From Alistipes sp. (GTDB lineage Bacteria; Bacteroidota; Bacteroidia; Bacteroidales; Rikenellaceae), in contig JAGAPT010000035.1 of NCBI GenBank assembly GCA_017623115.1, positions 1 to 43,334 of the forward strand: a stretch of DNA of 43,334 nt, in the 5' to 3' direction. The position numbers and the translations under genes are program-made. This document shows, piece after piece, positions 1 to 7,438 of this stretch. The notes under the pieces are model-generated. The model saw nothing but the letters and a program-made list of their open reading frames with translations, did not search any database and was not told the DNA's origin. Position 1 is the stretch's first letter. Each line of letters opens with the position of its first letter.

Positions 1-1343
1 AGCCGAAGTTTATCGCCGGTGGACAGAAGAATGGTCACGATCCGGCGGTCTTGGAGAAGATTTGGGGCGAATGGGAGAAGTTTGCCTCCTATGCCTTCAA
101 CAAGTCGCACGCAACCTGCTACTCGTGGGTGGCGTTCCAGACGGCCTACCTCAAGGCGCACTACCCGTCGGAGTATATGGCCGCTGTGCTGAGCCGAAAC
201 CTGACGAATGTAGGTACGCTGACGACCTATATGAACGAGTGTAAGCGTATGGGTATCAGTGTGCTCGGTTCTGATGTCAACGAGTCGATGAAGACCTTCT
301 CGGCCAACCGTCAGGGCGACATCCGCTTTGGCTTGGCGGCTATCAAGGGCGTGGGCGAGGCGGCTGCCGAAAGCATCATCCGCGAGCGTGAGCAGAACGG
401 ACTCTACAAAGATATTTACGACTTCTTCGAGCGCGTCAATTATAGCGTGGTCAATCGCAAATGTATCGAGAACATGGCCTATGCCGGTGCCTTCTCGACG
501 ATTGCCGAGTTCCACCGCAGCAAGTTCTTTGCGCCCGACAGCCGTGATGGCGCGATTACCTTCCTCGAATCGTTGATGCGCTACGGACAGCGTTATCAGG
601 CTGAGCAGAACAATGCCCAGCAGAGCCTCTTCGGTGGTAGCGGTATGGTCGATATTCAGCGTCCGACGGTCCCCGTATGTCTGGATTGGAACCAGCTTGA
701 GACGCTGAACAAGGAGCGTGAAATGATGGGCCTCTATCTGACGGCACACCCGCTGGATGATTATAAACTCATCATTGAGCATTTGTGCAAGACCCAACTC
801 TCGGATTTGGATGACCTGGAAAGCCTGCGTGGCAAGGAGATTGCCGTGGCAGGTCAGGTGGTGAGCGTGCAGAATCTGATGACCAAGACGGGTAAGAATT
901 TCGGTAAATTCAGAATGGAGGATTATAACTCGAGCCATGAGTTTGTCCTCTTTGGCAAGGATTACGAGAATTTCCGCCCCTATCTGTATGACAATTATTT
1001 CCTGATGGTACGAGGCAAGGTGCAGCCACGCCCCTACCAGAAGGAAGGCGAACCCGAGCAGCTCGAATTTAAGGTGACGAGCATGATGCAGTTGCAGGAG
1101 GTGCGTGAGACGATTAAGGAGCTGACCGTACAACTGCCTGTGCAGGAACTGACGCAGCGTTTTATCGACGAGATGTCGACGATGGTGAAGGGCTCGAAGG
1201 GGAATGCCCTCCTGCGTATCCACCTCTACGATGCCGAGCAGGGAGTGGCCGTGCGTCTCTTCTCGAAACGCTATCGTGTGGAGGTTACGCAGCCGCTGAT
1301 TGATTATTTGGAGCAGAACGATTACAAATACACAATATCATAA
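1..1343 (+). CDS. dnaE: DNA polymerase III subunit alpha, C-terminal part (5' end outside window)
   Basis: Replicative polymerase catalytic subunit, 3' part only. The reading frame is open from base 3 and runs off the left edge, so the in-frame TTG at 51 is not a start. The visible part begins with the strongly conserved stretch around FNKSHATCYSW and FQTAYLKAHYP at the end of the fingers region. It continues with a helix-hairpin-helix region (IKGVGEAAAESI, about residue 115 of the visible part) and then an OB-fold region (GKEIAVAGQVVS through MVRGKVQPRP). The C-terminus ends normally at a TAA. The thioredoxin gene follows after 20 bases on the same strand, so the two are probably co-transcribed. 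The catalytic aspartates and PHP domain lie outside the window. Confidence 0.95.
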   Translation, partial: PKFIAGGQKNGHDPAVLEKIWGEWEKFASYAFNKSHATCYSWVAFQTAYLKAHYPSEYMAAVLSRNLTNVGTLTTYMNECKRMGISVLGSDVNESMKTFSANRQGDIRFGLAAIKGVGEAAAESIIREREQNGLYKDIYDFFERVNYSVVNRKCIENMAYAGAFSTIAEFHRSKFFAPDSRDGAITFLESLMRYGQRYQAEQNNAQQSLFGGSGMVDIQRPTVPVCLDWNQLETLNKEREMMGLYLTAHPLDDYKLIIEHLCKTQLSDLDDLESLRGKEIAVAGQVVSVQNLMTKTGKNFGKFRMEDYNSSHEFVLFGKDYENFRPYLYDNYFLMVRGKVQPRPYQKEGEPEQLEFKVTSMMQLQEVRETIKELTVQLPVQELTQRFIDEMSTMVKGSKGNALLRIHLYDAEQGVAVRLFSKRYRVEVTQPLIDYLEQNDYKYTIS

Positions 1344-1363
1344 ACATCTAAAACTTTACAACT

Positions 1364-1678
1364 ATGGCAATGGAAATTAACAAGAACAACATCGACGAAT
1401 TGCTGGCCGGTGAGCTTCCGGTGGTAATTGACTTCTGGGCTGAGTGGTGCGGTCCCTGCCGCATGATTGCTCCCGTTGTGGAGGAACTGGCTGCCGAGTA
1501 TGAGGGCAAGGTTGTTATCGGCAAGTGCGATGTCGAGGAGAACGACGAAATCACGATGAAATACGGTGTGCGTAACATCCCGACCATTATCTTCATCAAG
1601 GGAGGTCAGGTTGTTGACAAGCAGATTGGTGCCTGTCAGAAGGGCGCGCTGGTCGAGAAAATCGAGAAACTGCTGTAA
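1364..1678 (+). CDS. trxA: Thioredoxin
   Basis: Cytoplasmic thiol-disulfide oxidoreductase of 104 residues, the normal length for thioredoxin. The active site WCGPC is at residues 28-32 within DFWAEWCGPCR, and the cis-proline is at 73 (NIPT). There is no signal peptide, so this is the cytosolic form. It sits 20 bases behind dnaE and 3 bases ahead of the mutarotase-like gene, suggesting one operon. An extra cysteine at 55 (GKCDV) and one at 91 lie outside the active site. No dedicated promoter element was recognised in the short gap. Confidence 0.96.
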   Translation: MAMEINKNNIDELLAGELPVVIDFWAEWCGPCRMIAPVVEELAAEYEGKVVIGKCDVEENDEITMKYGVRNIPTIIFIKGGQVVDKQIGACQKGALVEKIEKLL

Positions 1679-1681
1679 GCC

Positions 1682-2674
1682 ATGATTCGCTGTGTTGAAT
1701 GGAACGGCTTGCAGGCCGTTGAGTTTTCGAAGGGCGACTATACCGCATTGCTGGTTCCCTCGGTAGGTGCTAATTTGGTGCGCTTGGCCAATACGAAGTT
1801 GGGTGTCGAGATGCTGCGCACGCCGAAGGCTGACGAGATGGAGACCTTCCTGTCGCGTCCGCAGATTTTCGGTTTACCGCTCCTGTTCCCGCCCAATCGT
1901 ATCGAGGATGGTCGCTACACCTTCGAGGGGCGTACCTACCAATATCCGATTACCATTGCAGCCGAGAATAACTACCACCATGGTATCATCAAGAGTGAGC
2001 CGTTTGTAGTATCGAAGGCTGTGGAGGATGACGAGGAGGTGAAAATCGAGTGCCGCTACTACTCGAATCCGGCTAATGATGCTATCTATCGCCACTTCCC
2101 GCATGCCTTCAAGTGCAAGATGGTCTACAAACTGTCGAACAAAGGTTTGAAGCAGGAGGTGATGTTTGGCAATAAGAGCCAGGAGAATATGCCGGTGGGT
2201 GTAGGCTTCCATACTCCGATTCAGATTCCCTTTGCAGGGGGCGATGCCGCCGATTATCGCATGCGCGTAGCCGTTGGCGAGCAGGTAGAGTTGAGCAGCC
2301 GTAACCTTCCGACGGGTAAGAAGTTGCCGCTTTCGGAGCGGTATGCCAAATTGCGCGAGGAGGGCTTGCAGGTGACGATGTGTGAGCCGGTCGAGGCGGG
2401 TTTCACGCTGCGAGAGATTGAGGTTGATGGCAAGCCCTATCGTGGTGCTGTTGTCGAGAATATCAAGACGGGTGTGCGTGCCTTCTACGAGGTAGATGAG
2501 GAGACAACCTATTGGACGGTGTGGAACAATGGCGGTCAGGTCGAGTACTGCTGCCCCGAGCCGCAATCGTGGATTACCAATGCCCCGAATGCCGAGAATC
2601 CCGAGGCTGCCGGTTTCCGCTACATCGAGCCGGGCGATAAATTCCGCATGCGCTTTAAGCTCTATGTGAAGTAA
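1682..2674 (+). CDS. Aldose 1-epimerase (mutarotase) family protein
   Basis: 330-residue protein of the galactose-mutarotase-like beta-sandwich family, which interconverts alpha and beta anomers of free sugars or sugar phosphates. It has no signal peptide and is probably cytoplasmic. The supporting features are overall: an early VGANLVRL strand pair, a NYHHGIIKS motif near residue 96 carrying the likely conserved histidines, and a late YFE/WTVWNN region typical of the fold. The true sugar is not evident. The ATG lies 3 bases after the trxA stop, implying translational linkage. A strong hairpin terminator follows the stop. Confidence 0.8.
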   Translation: MIRCVEWNGLQAVEFSKGDYTALLVPSVGANLVRLANTKLGVEMLRTPKADEMETFLSRPQIFGLPLLFPPNRIEDGRYTFEGRTYQYPITIAAENNYHHGIIKSEPFVVSKAVEDDEEVKIECRYYSNPANDAIYRHFPHAFKCKMVYKLSNKGLKQEVMFGNKSQENMPVGVGFHTPIQIPFAGGDAADYRMRVAVGEQVELSSRNLPTGKKLPLSERYAKLREEGLQVTMCEPVEAGFTLREIEVDGKPYRGAVVENIKTGVRAFYEVDEETTYWTVWNNGGQVEYCCPEPQSWITNAPNAENPEAAGFRYIEPGDKFRMRFKLYVK

Positions 2675-2691
2675 TCGTACAACCTATATTG

Positions 2692-2723
2692 AAAAAGGAG
2701 TGTCACAGCGACACTCCTTTTTT
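2692..2723. terminator. Bidirectional intrinsic terminator
   Basis: Perfect 13-base inverted repeat (2692-2704 and 2710-2722) with a 5-base loop. It is bounded by an A run on the left and a T run on the right, so it can terminate both the dnaE-trxA unit and the convergent SGNH hydrolase. Confidence 0.92.
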
Positions 2724-2726
2724 ATG

Positions 2727-3485
2727 TTATTGTAGCAAAGGTGTTGCAACCTCAATCCAGTGGTCGGCCATGCGTCGATGGCCGGCAGCAGTTGGGTGAA
2801 TGCCGTCCCATATCCAATACCCTTTGTTGCTGACGTCTTGTTGGGCATGCAACTCTGCCATGAGGGCGTGAAAATCGACCACGGAGGCTTGAAACTCTAC
2901 GGCTAAACGATGCACCACTTCGGTGCAGGCCTGCACACCTGCCTCGTATTGCGGATAGTAGGCTCGTGTGGCCATGCGCCCTGTTGGTGCCACGAAGGGG
3001 GTGCAGAGGATAAGACGTATCGAAGGAAAGGCTTTGCGGGTCTTGGTGAGCAGTGCACGATAGGATTGTTCCCATGCTTCGGGGTCGAACGCCCTACCCT
3101 GCTCCTCCTTGGAGCCGACGACCTTGCCTACATCGTTTGTGCCAATGAGGATCGTCAGCACGTCGGGTTGCAGTGTGGCTATATCCCGTTCCCAGCGTTC
3201 ATGCAGGTCGCACAGCGTGTAACCGCTGATACCCCGATTGAAGAACTGGTATTCCCGCTCGGGATAGCGACTCTCGAAATGGGCAGCACAGAAGAGCATG
3301 AAGCTGTGTCCATAGAGGTGGTTCAGGTCCTTTTGATTACGCTCTTCGGCTGAAGCCATGCTACCCCCGCTACGACCCCATCCTCCATCGGTAATCGAGT
3401 CGCCCATAAACAGAATACGTAACCCCTCGGCATGGAGCACGACGGGCAGTACAACCACAAAAAGAAGAATCATTCGTCGCATCAT
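2727..3485 (-). CDS. Secreted SGNH/GDSL hydrolase
   Basis: Predicted exported esterase/acetylesterase-type hydrolase. Counting from the ATG at 3485, a hydrophobic signal peptide (MILLFVVVLPVVLHA) covers about residues 5-20. Block I GDSIT carries the nucleophile Ser30, block III GTND is at 114-117, and block V DGIH supplies Asp226 and His229, so all catalytic blocks are intact. The frame stays open to an ATG at 3512, but that would put nine extra residues before a good signal peptide, so I prefer 3485 (3482 is also possible). The substrate is unknown. In Bacteroidales such enzymes often de-esterify glycans or peptidoglycan. It is monocistronic and divergent from htpG. Confidence 0.85.
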   Translation of the reverse strand: MMRRMILLFVVVLPVVLHAEGLRILFMGDSITDGGWGRSGGSMASAEERNQKDLNHLYGHSFMLFCAAHFESRYPEREYQFFNRGISGYTLCDLHERWERDIATLQPDVLTILIGTNDVGKVVGSKEEQGRAFDPEAWEQSYRALLTKTRKAFPSIRLILCTPFVAPTGRMATRAYYPQYEAGVQACTEVVHRLAVEFQASVVDFHALMAELHAQQDVSNKGYWIWDGIHPTAAGHRRMADHWIEVATPLLQ

Positions 3486-3570
3486 AGCACGAAGATAAGC
3501 AATTAAATGCAAAATGCGGCCTGCAAACCATAAAATTAGTCATTGCAATCCACATATAGTCGATTTGTTT

Positions 3571-3626
3571 TGTCAGTCGTGCTCTGCCAATCTGTCAGCA
3601 TTTCGGGCGTGGCACACCCTTTGTTG
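3571..3626 (+). promoter_or_regulatory. Candidate htpG promoter with TGTCAG repeats and a sigma-54-like box
   Basis: The 184-base gap ahead of htpG lacks an obvious TAnnTTTG element. It holds two direct TGTCAG hexamers (3571-3576 and 3593-3598, 22 bases apart) followed by TGGCAC at 3610-3615, five bases, then TTGT at 3621-3624. This matches the -24 element of sigma-54 promoters exactly, while the -12 element deviates (TTGT instead of TTGC). The function is inferred only. Confidence 0.4.
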
Positions 3627-3669
3627 AATCCTCTGCAAAGCAGAAAACAATAAAACAACGATAAAAACT

Positions 3670-5730
3670 ATGAAGAACGGAACAATTGGAGTGACAACGG
3701 AGAATATCTTTCCGGTCATCAAGAAATTTTTGTACTCGGATCACGAGATTTTCTTGCGCGAGTTGATTTCAAATGCAGTGGATGCCTCGCAGAAGATGCG
3801 TACGCTGGCCTCGAAGGGCGAATTTAAGGGCGAACTGGGCGAATTGAAGGTCGAAGTGGCCACAGACCCCGAGCAGCGACTGCTCTTTATCAAGGACCAT
3901 GGTATCGGTATGACAGCCGAGGAGGTCGACCGCTACATCAACCAGATTGCCTTCTCGGGGGCCGAGGAGTTTATGGCCAAATATCAGGATCAAGCCATCA
4001 TTGGCCACTTTGGTTTGGGTTTCTACTCCTCGTTTATGGTCTCGGATCGGGTGGAGATTTTCACGCGCTCGTGGCTGGAGGGTGCCAAGACTGTGTATTG
4101 GAGTTGCACGGGAACGCCCGAATTTGAGATGGAGGAGCTTGATGATAGTCGTGAACGTGGCACGACCATCGTGTTGCACCTCTCGGAGGAGATGAAAGAG
4201 TATGCCGAGCCGTCGAAGATCGAGGGGCTGTTGAAGAAGTATTGCCGTTTCCTGCCGGTACCCATCATCTTTGGCAAGGTCAAGGAGTGGAAAGATGGCA
4301 AGTATGTCGATACGGAGAAGGATAACGTGATGAACAACATCGAGCCGCTGTGGACCAAGATGCCGAGCGACATCACCGAGGCGCAATACAAGGAGTTTTA
4401 CAGTGAGCTCTACCCCATGAGTGAGGAGCCGCTGTTCTCGATTCACCTCAATATCGACTATCCGTTCCACCTCACCGGTATTCTCTATTTTCCGAAGATT
4501 CGCAACAACTTCGAGATTCAGAAGAATAAGATTCAGCTCTACTGCAATCAGGTCTATGTAACCGATCAGGTCGAGGGTATCGTTCCCGAGTACCTCACGC
4601 TGTTGCATGGTGTGATTGATTCGCCCGATATTCCGCTCAACGTCTCGCGTAGCTACCTGCAAAGCGATCCCAATGTGAAGAAGATTTCGAGCTACATTAC
4701 GCGCAAGGTCGCCGACCGTCTGGCCGAGTTGTTCCGCACGATGCGTTCGGACTATGAGCAGAAGTGGGACGATTTGAAGGTCTTTATCCAATACGGAATC
4801 CTCACCGATGAGAAGTTTGCCGAGAAAGCCTCTGACTTCATGCTGTGGAAGAGCATTGACGGAACCTATTATACGCCGCAGGAGTTTACCGAGAAGGTGA
4901 AGGAGCAGCAAACCGATAAGAATAAGGACCTCATCCTGCTCTATGTCGATGATGTAGAGGGAAAACACGCCTTCATCGAGGCAGCCAAGCAGAAGGGATA
5001 TGAGGTGTTGGAGATGAATGGCCAGCTCGATAACCACTATGTAAACTGGTATGAGCAGAAGAACGAGCATACCCGCTTTGTGCGTGTCGATAGCGATGTG
5101 ATCGAGAAACTGATTCAGAAGGAGGAGCCGCTCAAGATGACCTTGACGAGTGCTCAGCAGGAGCTGCTGACACCGGTCTTTGAGAGCCAGATGCCGCAGG
5201 ATGAGAAGATCAACTACCATATCTCATTCGAGGCGATGGCGGCCGAGGAGGCTCCGGTGGTCATCACGCAGAACGAGTTTATGCGCCGCATGAAGGAGAT
5301 GGCAGCGATGAGCGGTGGCGGTATGAGTCAGTTCTATGGCCAGATGCCCGACAATTTCACGATTGCCGTGAATGGTAACCACCCCATTGTCATCAATATC
5401 TTGGGTGAGGTTGAGAAGTCGTATGGCGACAAACTGAAGTCGATGACCAAGAAGATTGATGCCGCAGTGGCCGAGGAGCATCGCTTCGATGAGGTAGTAA
5501 AGGGCAAGAAGGAGGAGGAACTCACGGCCGAGGAGAAGCAGACGCGTGAGGAACTCTCGAAGAAGATTGTTTCGTTGCGTGATGAGCGCGACCAGCGTCT
5601 GAAGGAGATTGGCTCGGAGAATAAACTGGTGAAGCAGATCATCGATTTGGCACTCTTGTCCAATGGCCTGCTGAAGGGTAAGTCGTTGACCGACTTTATC
5701 CAGCGTTCGATTTCCCTTATCGAGAAGTAG
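3670..5730 (+). CDS. htpG: Molecular chaperone HtpG (Hsp90 family)
   Basis: ATP-dependent cytosolic Hsp90 homologue of 686 residues. The N-terminal GHKL ATPase domain shows LISNAVDAS with Asn35, the DHGIGM motif with Asp76, GHFGLGFYS at 112-120 (lid and glycine-rich loop) and a GTTIVLHL strand near residue 160. A middle domain follows with the conserved NVSRSYLQ region, then a C-terminal dimerisation domain. Length exceeds that of E. coli HtpG (624), partly through an acidic and lysine-rich segment near 590-640, which is usual for Bacteroidetes members as far as I recall. The ATG is preceded by an A-rich leader without a Shine-Dalgarno sequence. It is monocistronic, with its own upstream region and a strong terminator. 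Confidence 0.97.
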   Translation: MKNGTIGVTTENIFPVIKKFLYSDHEIFLRELISNAVDASQKMRTLASKGEFKGELGELKVEVATDPEQRLLFIKDHGIGMTAEEVDRYINQIAFSGAEEFMAKYQDQAIIGHFGLGFYSSFMVSDRVEIFTRSWLEGAKTVYWSCTGTPEFEMEELDDSRERGTTIVLHLSEEMKEYAEPSKIEGLLKKYCRFLPVPIIFGKVKEWKDGKYVDTEKDNVMNNIEPLWTKMPSDITEAQYKEFYSELYPMSEEPLFSIHLNIDYPFHLTGILYFPKIRNNFEIQKNKIQLYCNQVYVTDQVEGIVPEYLTLLHGVIDSPDIPLNVSRSYLQSDPNVKKISSYITRKVADRLAELFRTMRSDYEQKWDDLKVFIQYGILTDEKFAEKASDFMLWKSIDGTYYTPQEFTEKVKEQQTDKNKDLILLYVDDVEGKHAFIEAAKQKGYEVLEMNGQLDNHYVNWYEQKNEHTRFVRVDSDVIEKLIQKEEPLKMTLTSAQQELLTPVFESQMPQDEKINYHISFEAMAAEEAPVVITQNEFMRRMKEMAAMSGGGMSQFYGQMPDNFTIAVNGNHPIVINILGEVEKSYGDKLKSMTKKIDAAVAEEHRFDEVVKGKKEEELTAEEKQTREELSKKIVSLRDERDQRLKEIGSENKLVKQIIDLALLSNGLLKGKSLTDFIQRSISLIEK

Positions 5731-5752
5731 CTTGCACTACACCGATAAAAGC

Positions 5753-5790
5753 ACGCCCCGCAACTCGAAAGTTGCGGGGCGTAGTGTTTT
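5753..5790. terminator. Bidirectional intrinsic terminator after htpG
   Basis: Perfect 13-base stem (5753-5765 and 5770-5782) closed by a CGAA tetraloop, followed on the plus strand by a T run. It separates htpG from the convergent thioesterase gene. Confidence 0.92.
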
Positions 5791-5800
5791 TGACCAGAGG

Positions 5801-6214
5801 CTACTCCTCCACCCAGTGGGTGCGTAGCAGGTCGAGGAACCATTCGGGGCAACGGCACGGTCGACGGGTTTCGGCATGCATGAAGCCGAGCTGGGTCATG
5901 CCCGAGTTGAGCAAATCGCCCCGCTCGTTGCGCACCTCATAGCGGAAGTTGATGCGGGTTGAGGGAAGTTCATCGAGCGTGGTCGTTACGGTCAGCTCCT
6001 CGTCGTAGAGCGCAGGTTTGCGATACTTGGATTGTACTTCGAGTATCGGCATCATTAGCCCCCGACGCTCAACATCGCCATAGGATAATCCTAGCGAGCG
6101 CATAAAGTCACTGCGAGCGGCCTCATAGTAACGGATGTAGTTCGAGTGATGGACAATGCCCATCTGGTCGGTATCGCAATACCAGACGCGGAGTTTGCTT
6201 TCGTGTTGTATCAT
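5801..6214 (-). CDS. Acyl-CoA thioesterase, 4HBT hot-dog family (YbgC-like)
   Basis: 137-residue single hot-dog domain. The signature CDTDQMGIVHHSNY (residues 13-26) contains the catalytic Asp16 and the conserved His/Asn of the YbgC/4-hydroxybenzoyl-CoA thioesterase group. These enzymes hydrolyse short-chain acyl-CoA or acyl-ACP; the actual substrate cannot be read from sequence. The start ATG overlaps the end of the FAD synthetase gene by four bases (ATGA), showing translational coupling as the last gene of the long minus-strand operon. There are no tol-pal genes nearby, so a Tol-Pal role like that of E. coli YbgC has no contextual support. Confidence 0.87.
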   Translation of the reverse strand: MIQHESKLRVWYCDTDQMGIVHHSNYIRYYEAARSDFMRSLGLSYGDVERRGLMMPILEVQSKYRKPALYDEELTVTTTLDELPSTRINFRYEVRNERGDLLNSGMTQLGFMHAETRRPCRCPEWFLDLLRTHWVEE

Positions 6215-6774
6215 TGCTCAATACGTTTGATGGGGTGTCCCAAGAGTTGTTCGGCAGCCGTATAGTCCCCTGCGGCAATCAGCTTGCGGATGATGGTGGA
6301 ACTGACCCGTAGCCCTGCCACCTCAAAGGGCCCTACCTCAATGAGTTCCAATCCGGGTAGTGAGAGATCCGAGGCAGCCAATCGATCGTGGCCGAAGCGG
6401 TGGTTGTAGCCGGCAACGAGCATCTTGGCGTGGAGTTGTTGTTGCAGGATGGATTTGGCAAAGTCTACCCCCGAGAGCGACGCTAATTGGGCATCGAAGG
6501 GAAGCATCACCAACGTATCCACGCCATAATGCGCCAGCCACGCTGCCTTCTCGTCGTTTTCGGTCAGCAGCTCAAACCCCTCGCTTCGCCCCAAGGCGAT
6601 GCGGGGATGGGGCTCGAAGGTGACGACAACGCTCCGTAGTCCCTTTGCTCGGGCCTGCTCGGTGAGTTGCGTCAACAGAGCTTGATGACCTCGATGTACG
6701 CCATCGAACGAGCCGACCGTGACAATGCTGGCCTGGTCGAAGATCTTTAGTTGGTGCCCGTGAAGAATCTGCAT
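6211..6774 (-). CDS. FAD synthetase domain protein (RibF N-terminal domain only)
   Basis: FMN adenylyltransferase-type nucleotidyltransferase. GSFDGVHRGH at residues 21-30 is the HxGH-type ATP-binding motif of RibF, followed by VVVTFEPHPR near 50. The domain continues through VSSTIIRKLI and the QLLGHPI motif, then stops at residue 187. Bifunctional RibF is about 310 residues and continues here into the riboflavin kinase domain, which is absent. The stop is clean, with the next gene overlapping it by four bases, so this is a genuine single-domain protein and not a frameshift. It would convert FMN to FAD but not riboflavin to FMN, and a separate kinase must exist elsewhere. It is located 9 bases downstream of rex. 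Confidence 0.82.
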   Translation of the reverse strand: MQILHGHQLKIFDQASIVTVGSFDGVHRGHQALLTQLTEQARAKGLRSVVVTFEPHPRIALGRSEGFELLTENDEKAAWLAHYGVDTLVMLPFDAQLASLSGVDFAKSILQQQLHAKMLVAGYNHRFGHDRLAASDLSLPGLELIEVGPFEVAGLRVSSTIIRKLIAAGDYTAAEQLLGHPIKRIEQ

Positions 6775-6783
6775 GGCTGGTCG

Positions 6784-7428
6784 TTAGGCGTTGTTATCCC
6801 CCTCTTTGACAAAGTAGGCTACCTTCTCCAGCAAGGTGGTGATATCATAATTTTCGACCACGATGCCCTGCGGAAAGTTCAGTGGTGTCGAGGTGAAATT
6901 TAGCACACCCTTGATACCGGCATTGATGATGGGGAGTACAAGCGTTGGGGCAACCTTCGTCGGCGATGATACGACCACCATCGAGAGGTCTAACTCCTCG
7001 GCCATCGTTTCAAAGGTGCTCATGTGGTAGCAGGGAATGCCATCGATAATCGTGCCGACCTTCGCAGGGTCGATATCAAAAGCAGCTGTAATCTTCAGTT
7101 TGAGGCGTTTGCCGTTGAAGTATTTGGTGATGGCTTGTCCCAAGTGTCCCATGCCGAGTACGGCGATGTTGATGGGGGTGTCGCTGTCGAGAATCGAACC
7201 GATATAGTCGATGAGTACCTGCACGTCGTAGCCCTTTTTCGTATCGCTCGAAAAGCCAATGAGCATCAGGTCGCGACGTACCTGCACGGCTGTGATGCCG
7301 TGGATGCCCGCCAAGACATGCGAGAAGATATGCGTGATACCCTGCTTGCTACAAGCGAGCAGCGTGCGACGGTATTCGCTCAGTCGTTCGATGGTTTTCT
7401 CGGGTATTCCGTTCGTAATGGTTGCCAT
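6784..7428 (-). CDS. rex: Redox-sensing transcriptional repressor Rex
   Basis: NADH/NAD+-sensing repressor of 214 residues, standard for the family. Residues about 8-60 form the winged helix (IPEKTIERLSEYRR and VRRDLMLIGF). A Rossmann domain follows with GMGHLGQA (92-99) binding the dinucleotide and a YDVQVLIDYIG linker helix. The C-terminal helix for domain swapping is present. In other bacteria Rex represses fermentation and respiration genes when NADH is low. It lies between the LysM/PBP-fold gene (10 bases) and the FAD synthetase gene (9 bases), so it appears to be expressed as an internal gene of a larger operon. I found no clear Rex palindrome in the window. Confidence 0.93.
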   Translation of the reverse strand: MATITNGIPEKTIERLSEYRRTLLACSKQGITHIFSHVLAGIHGITAVQVRRDLMLIGFSSDTKKGYDVQVLIDYIGSILDSDTPINIAVLGMGHLGQAITKYFNGKRLKLKITAAFDIDPAKVGTIIDGIPCYHMSTFETMAEELDLSMVVVSSPTKVAPTLVLPIINAGIKGVLNFTSTPLNFPQGIVVENYDITTLLEKVAYFVKEGDNNA

Positions 7429-7438
7429 GTTCGTGCGC

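Noticed and set aside
3769-5220. 483-codon open frame antisense to htpG
   Set aside because: Low-complexity Leu/Ile/His composition and complete overlap with htpG; a codon-bias shadow.
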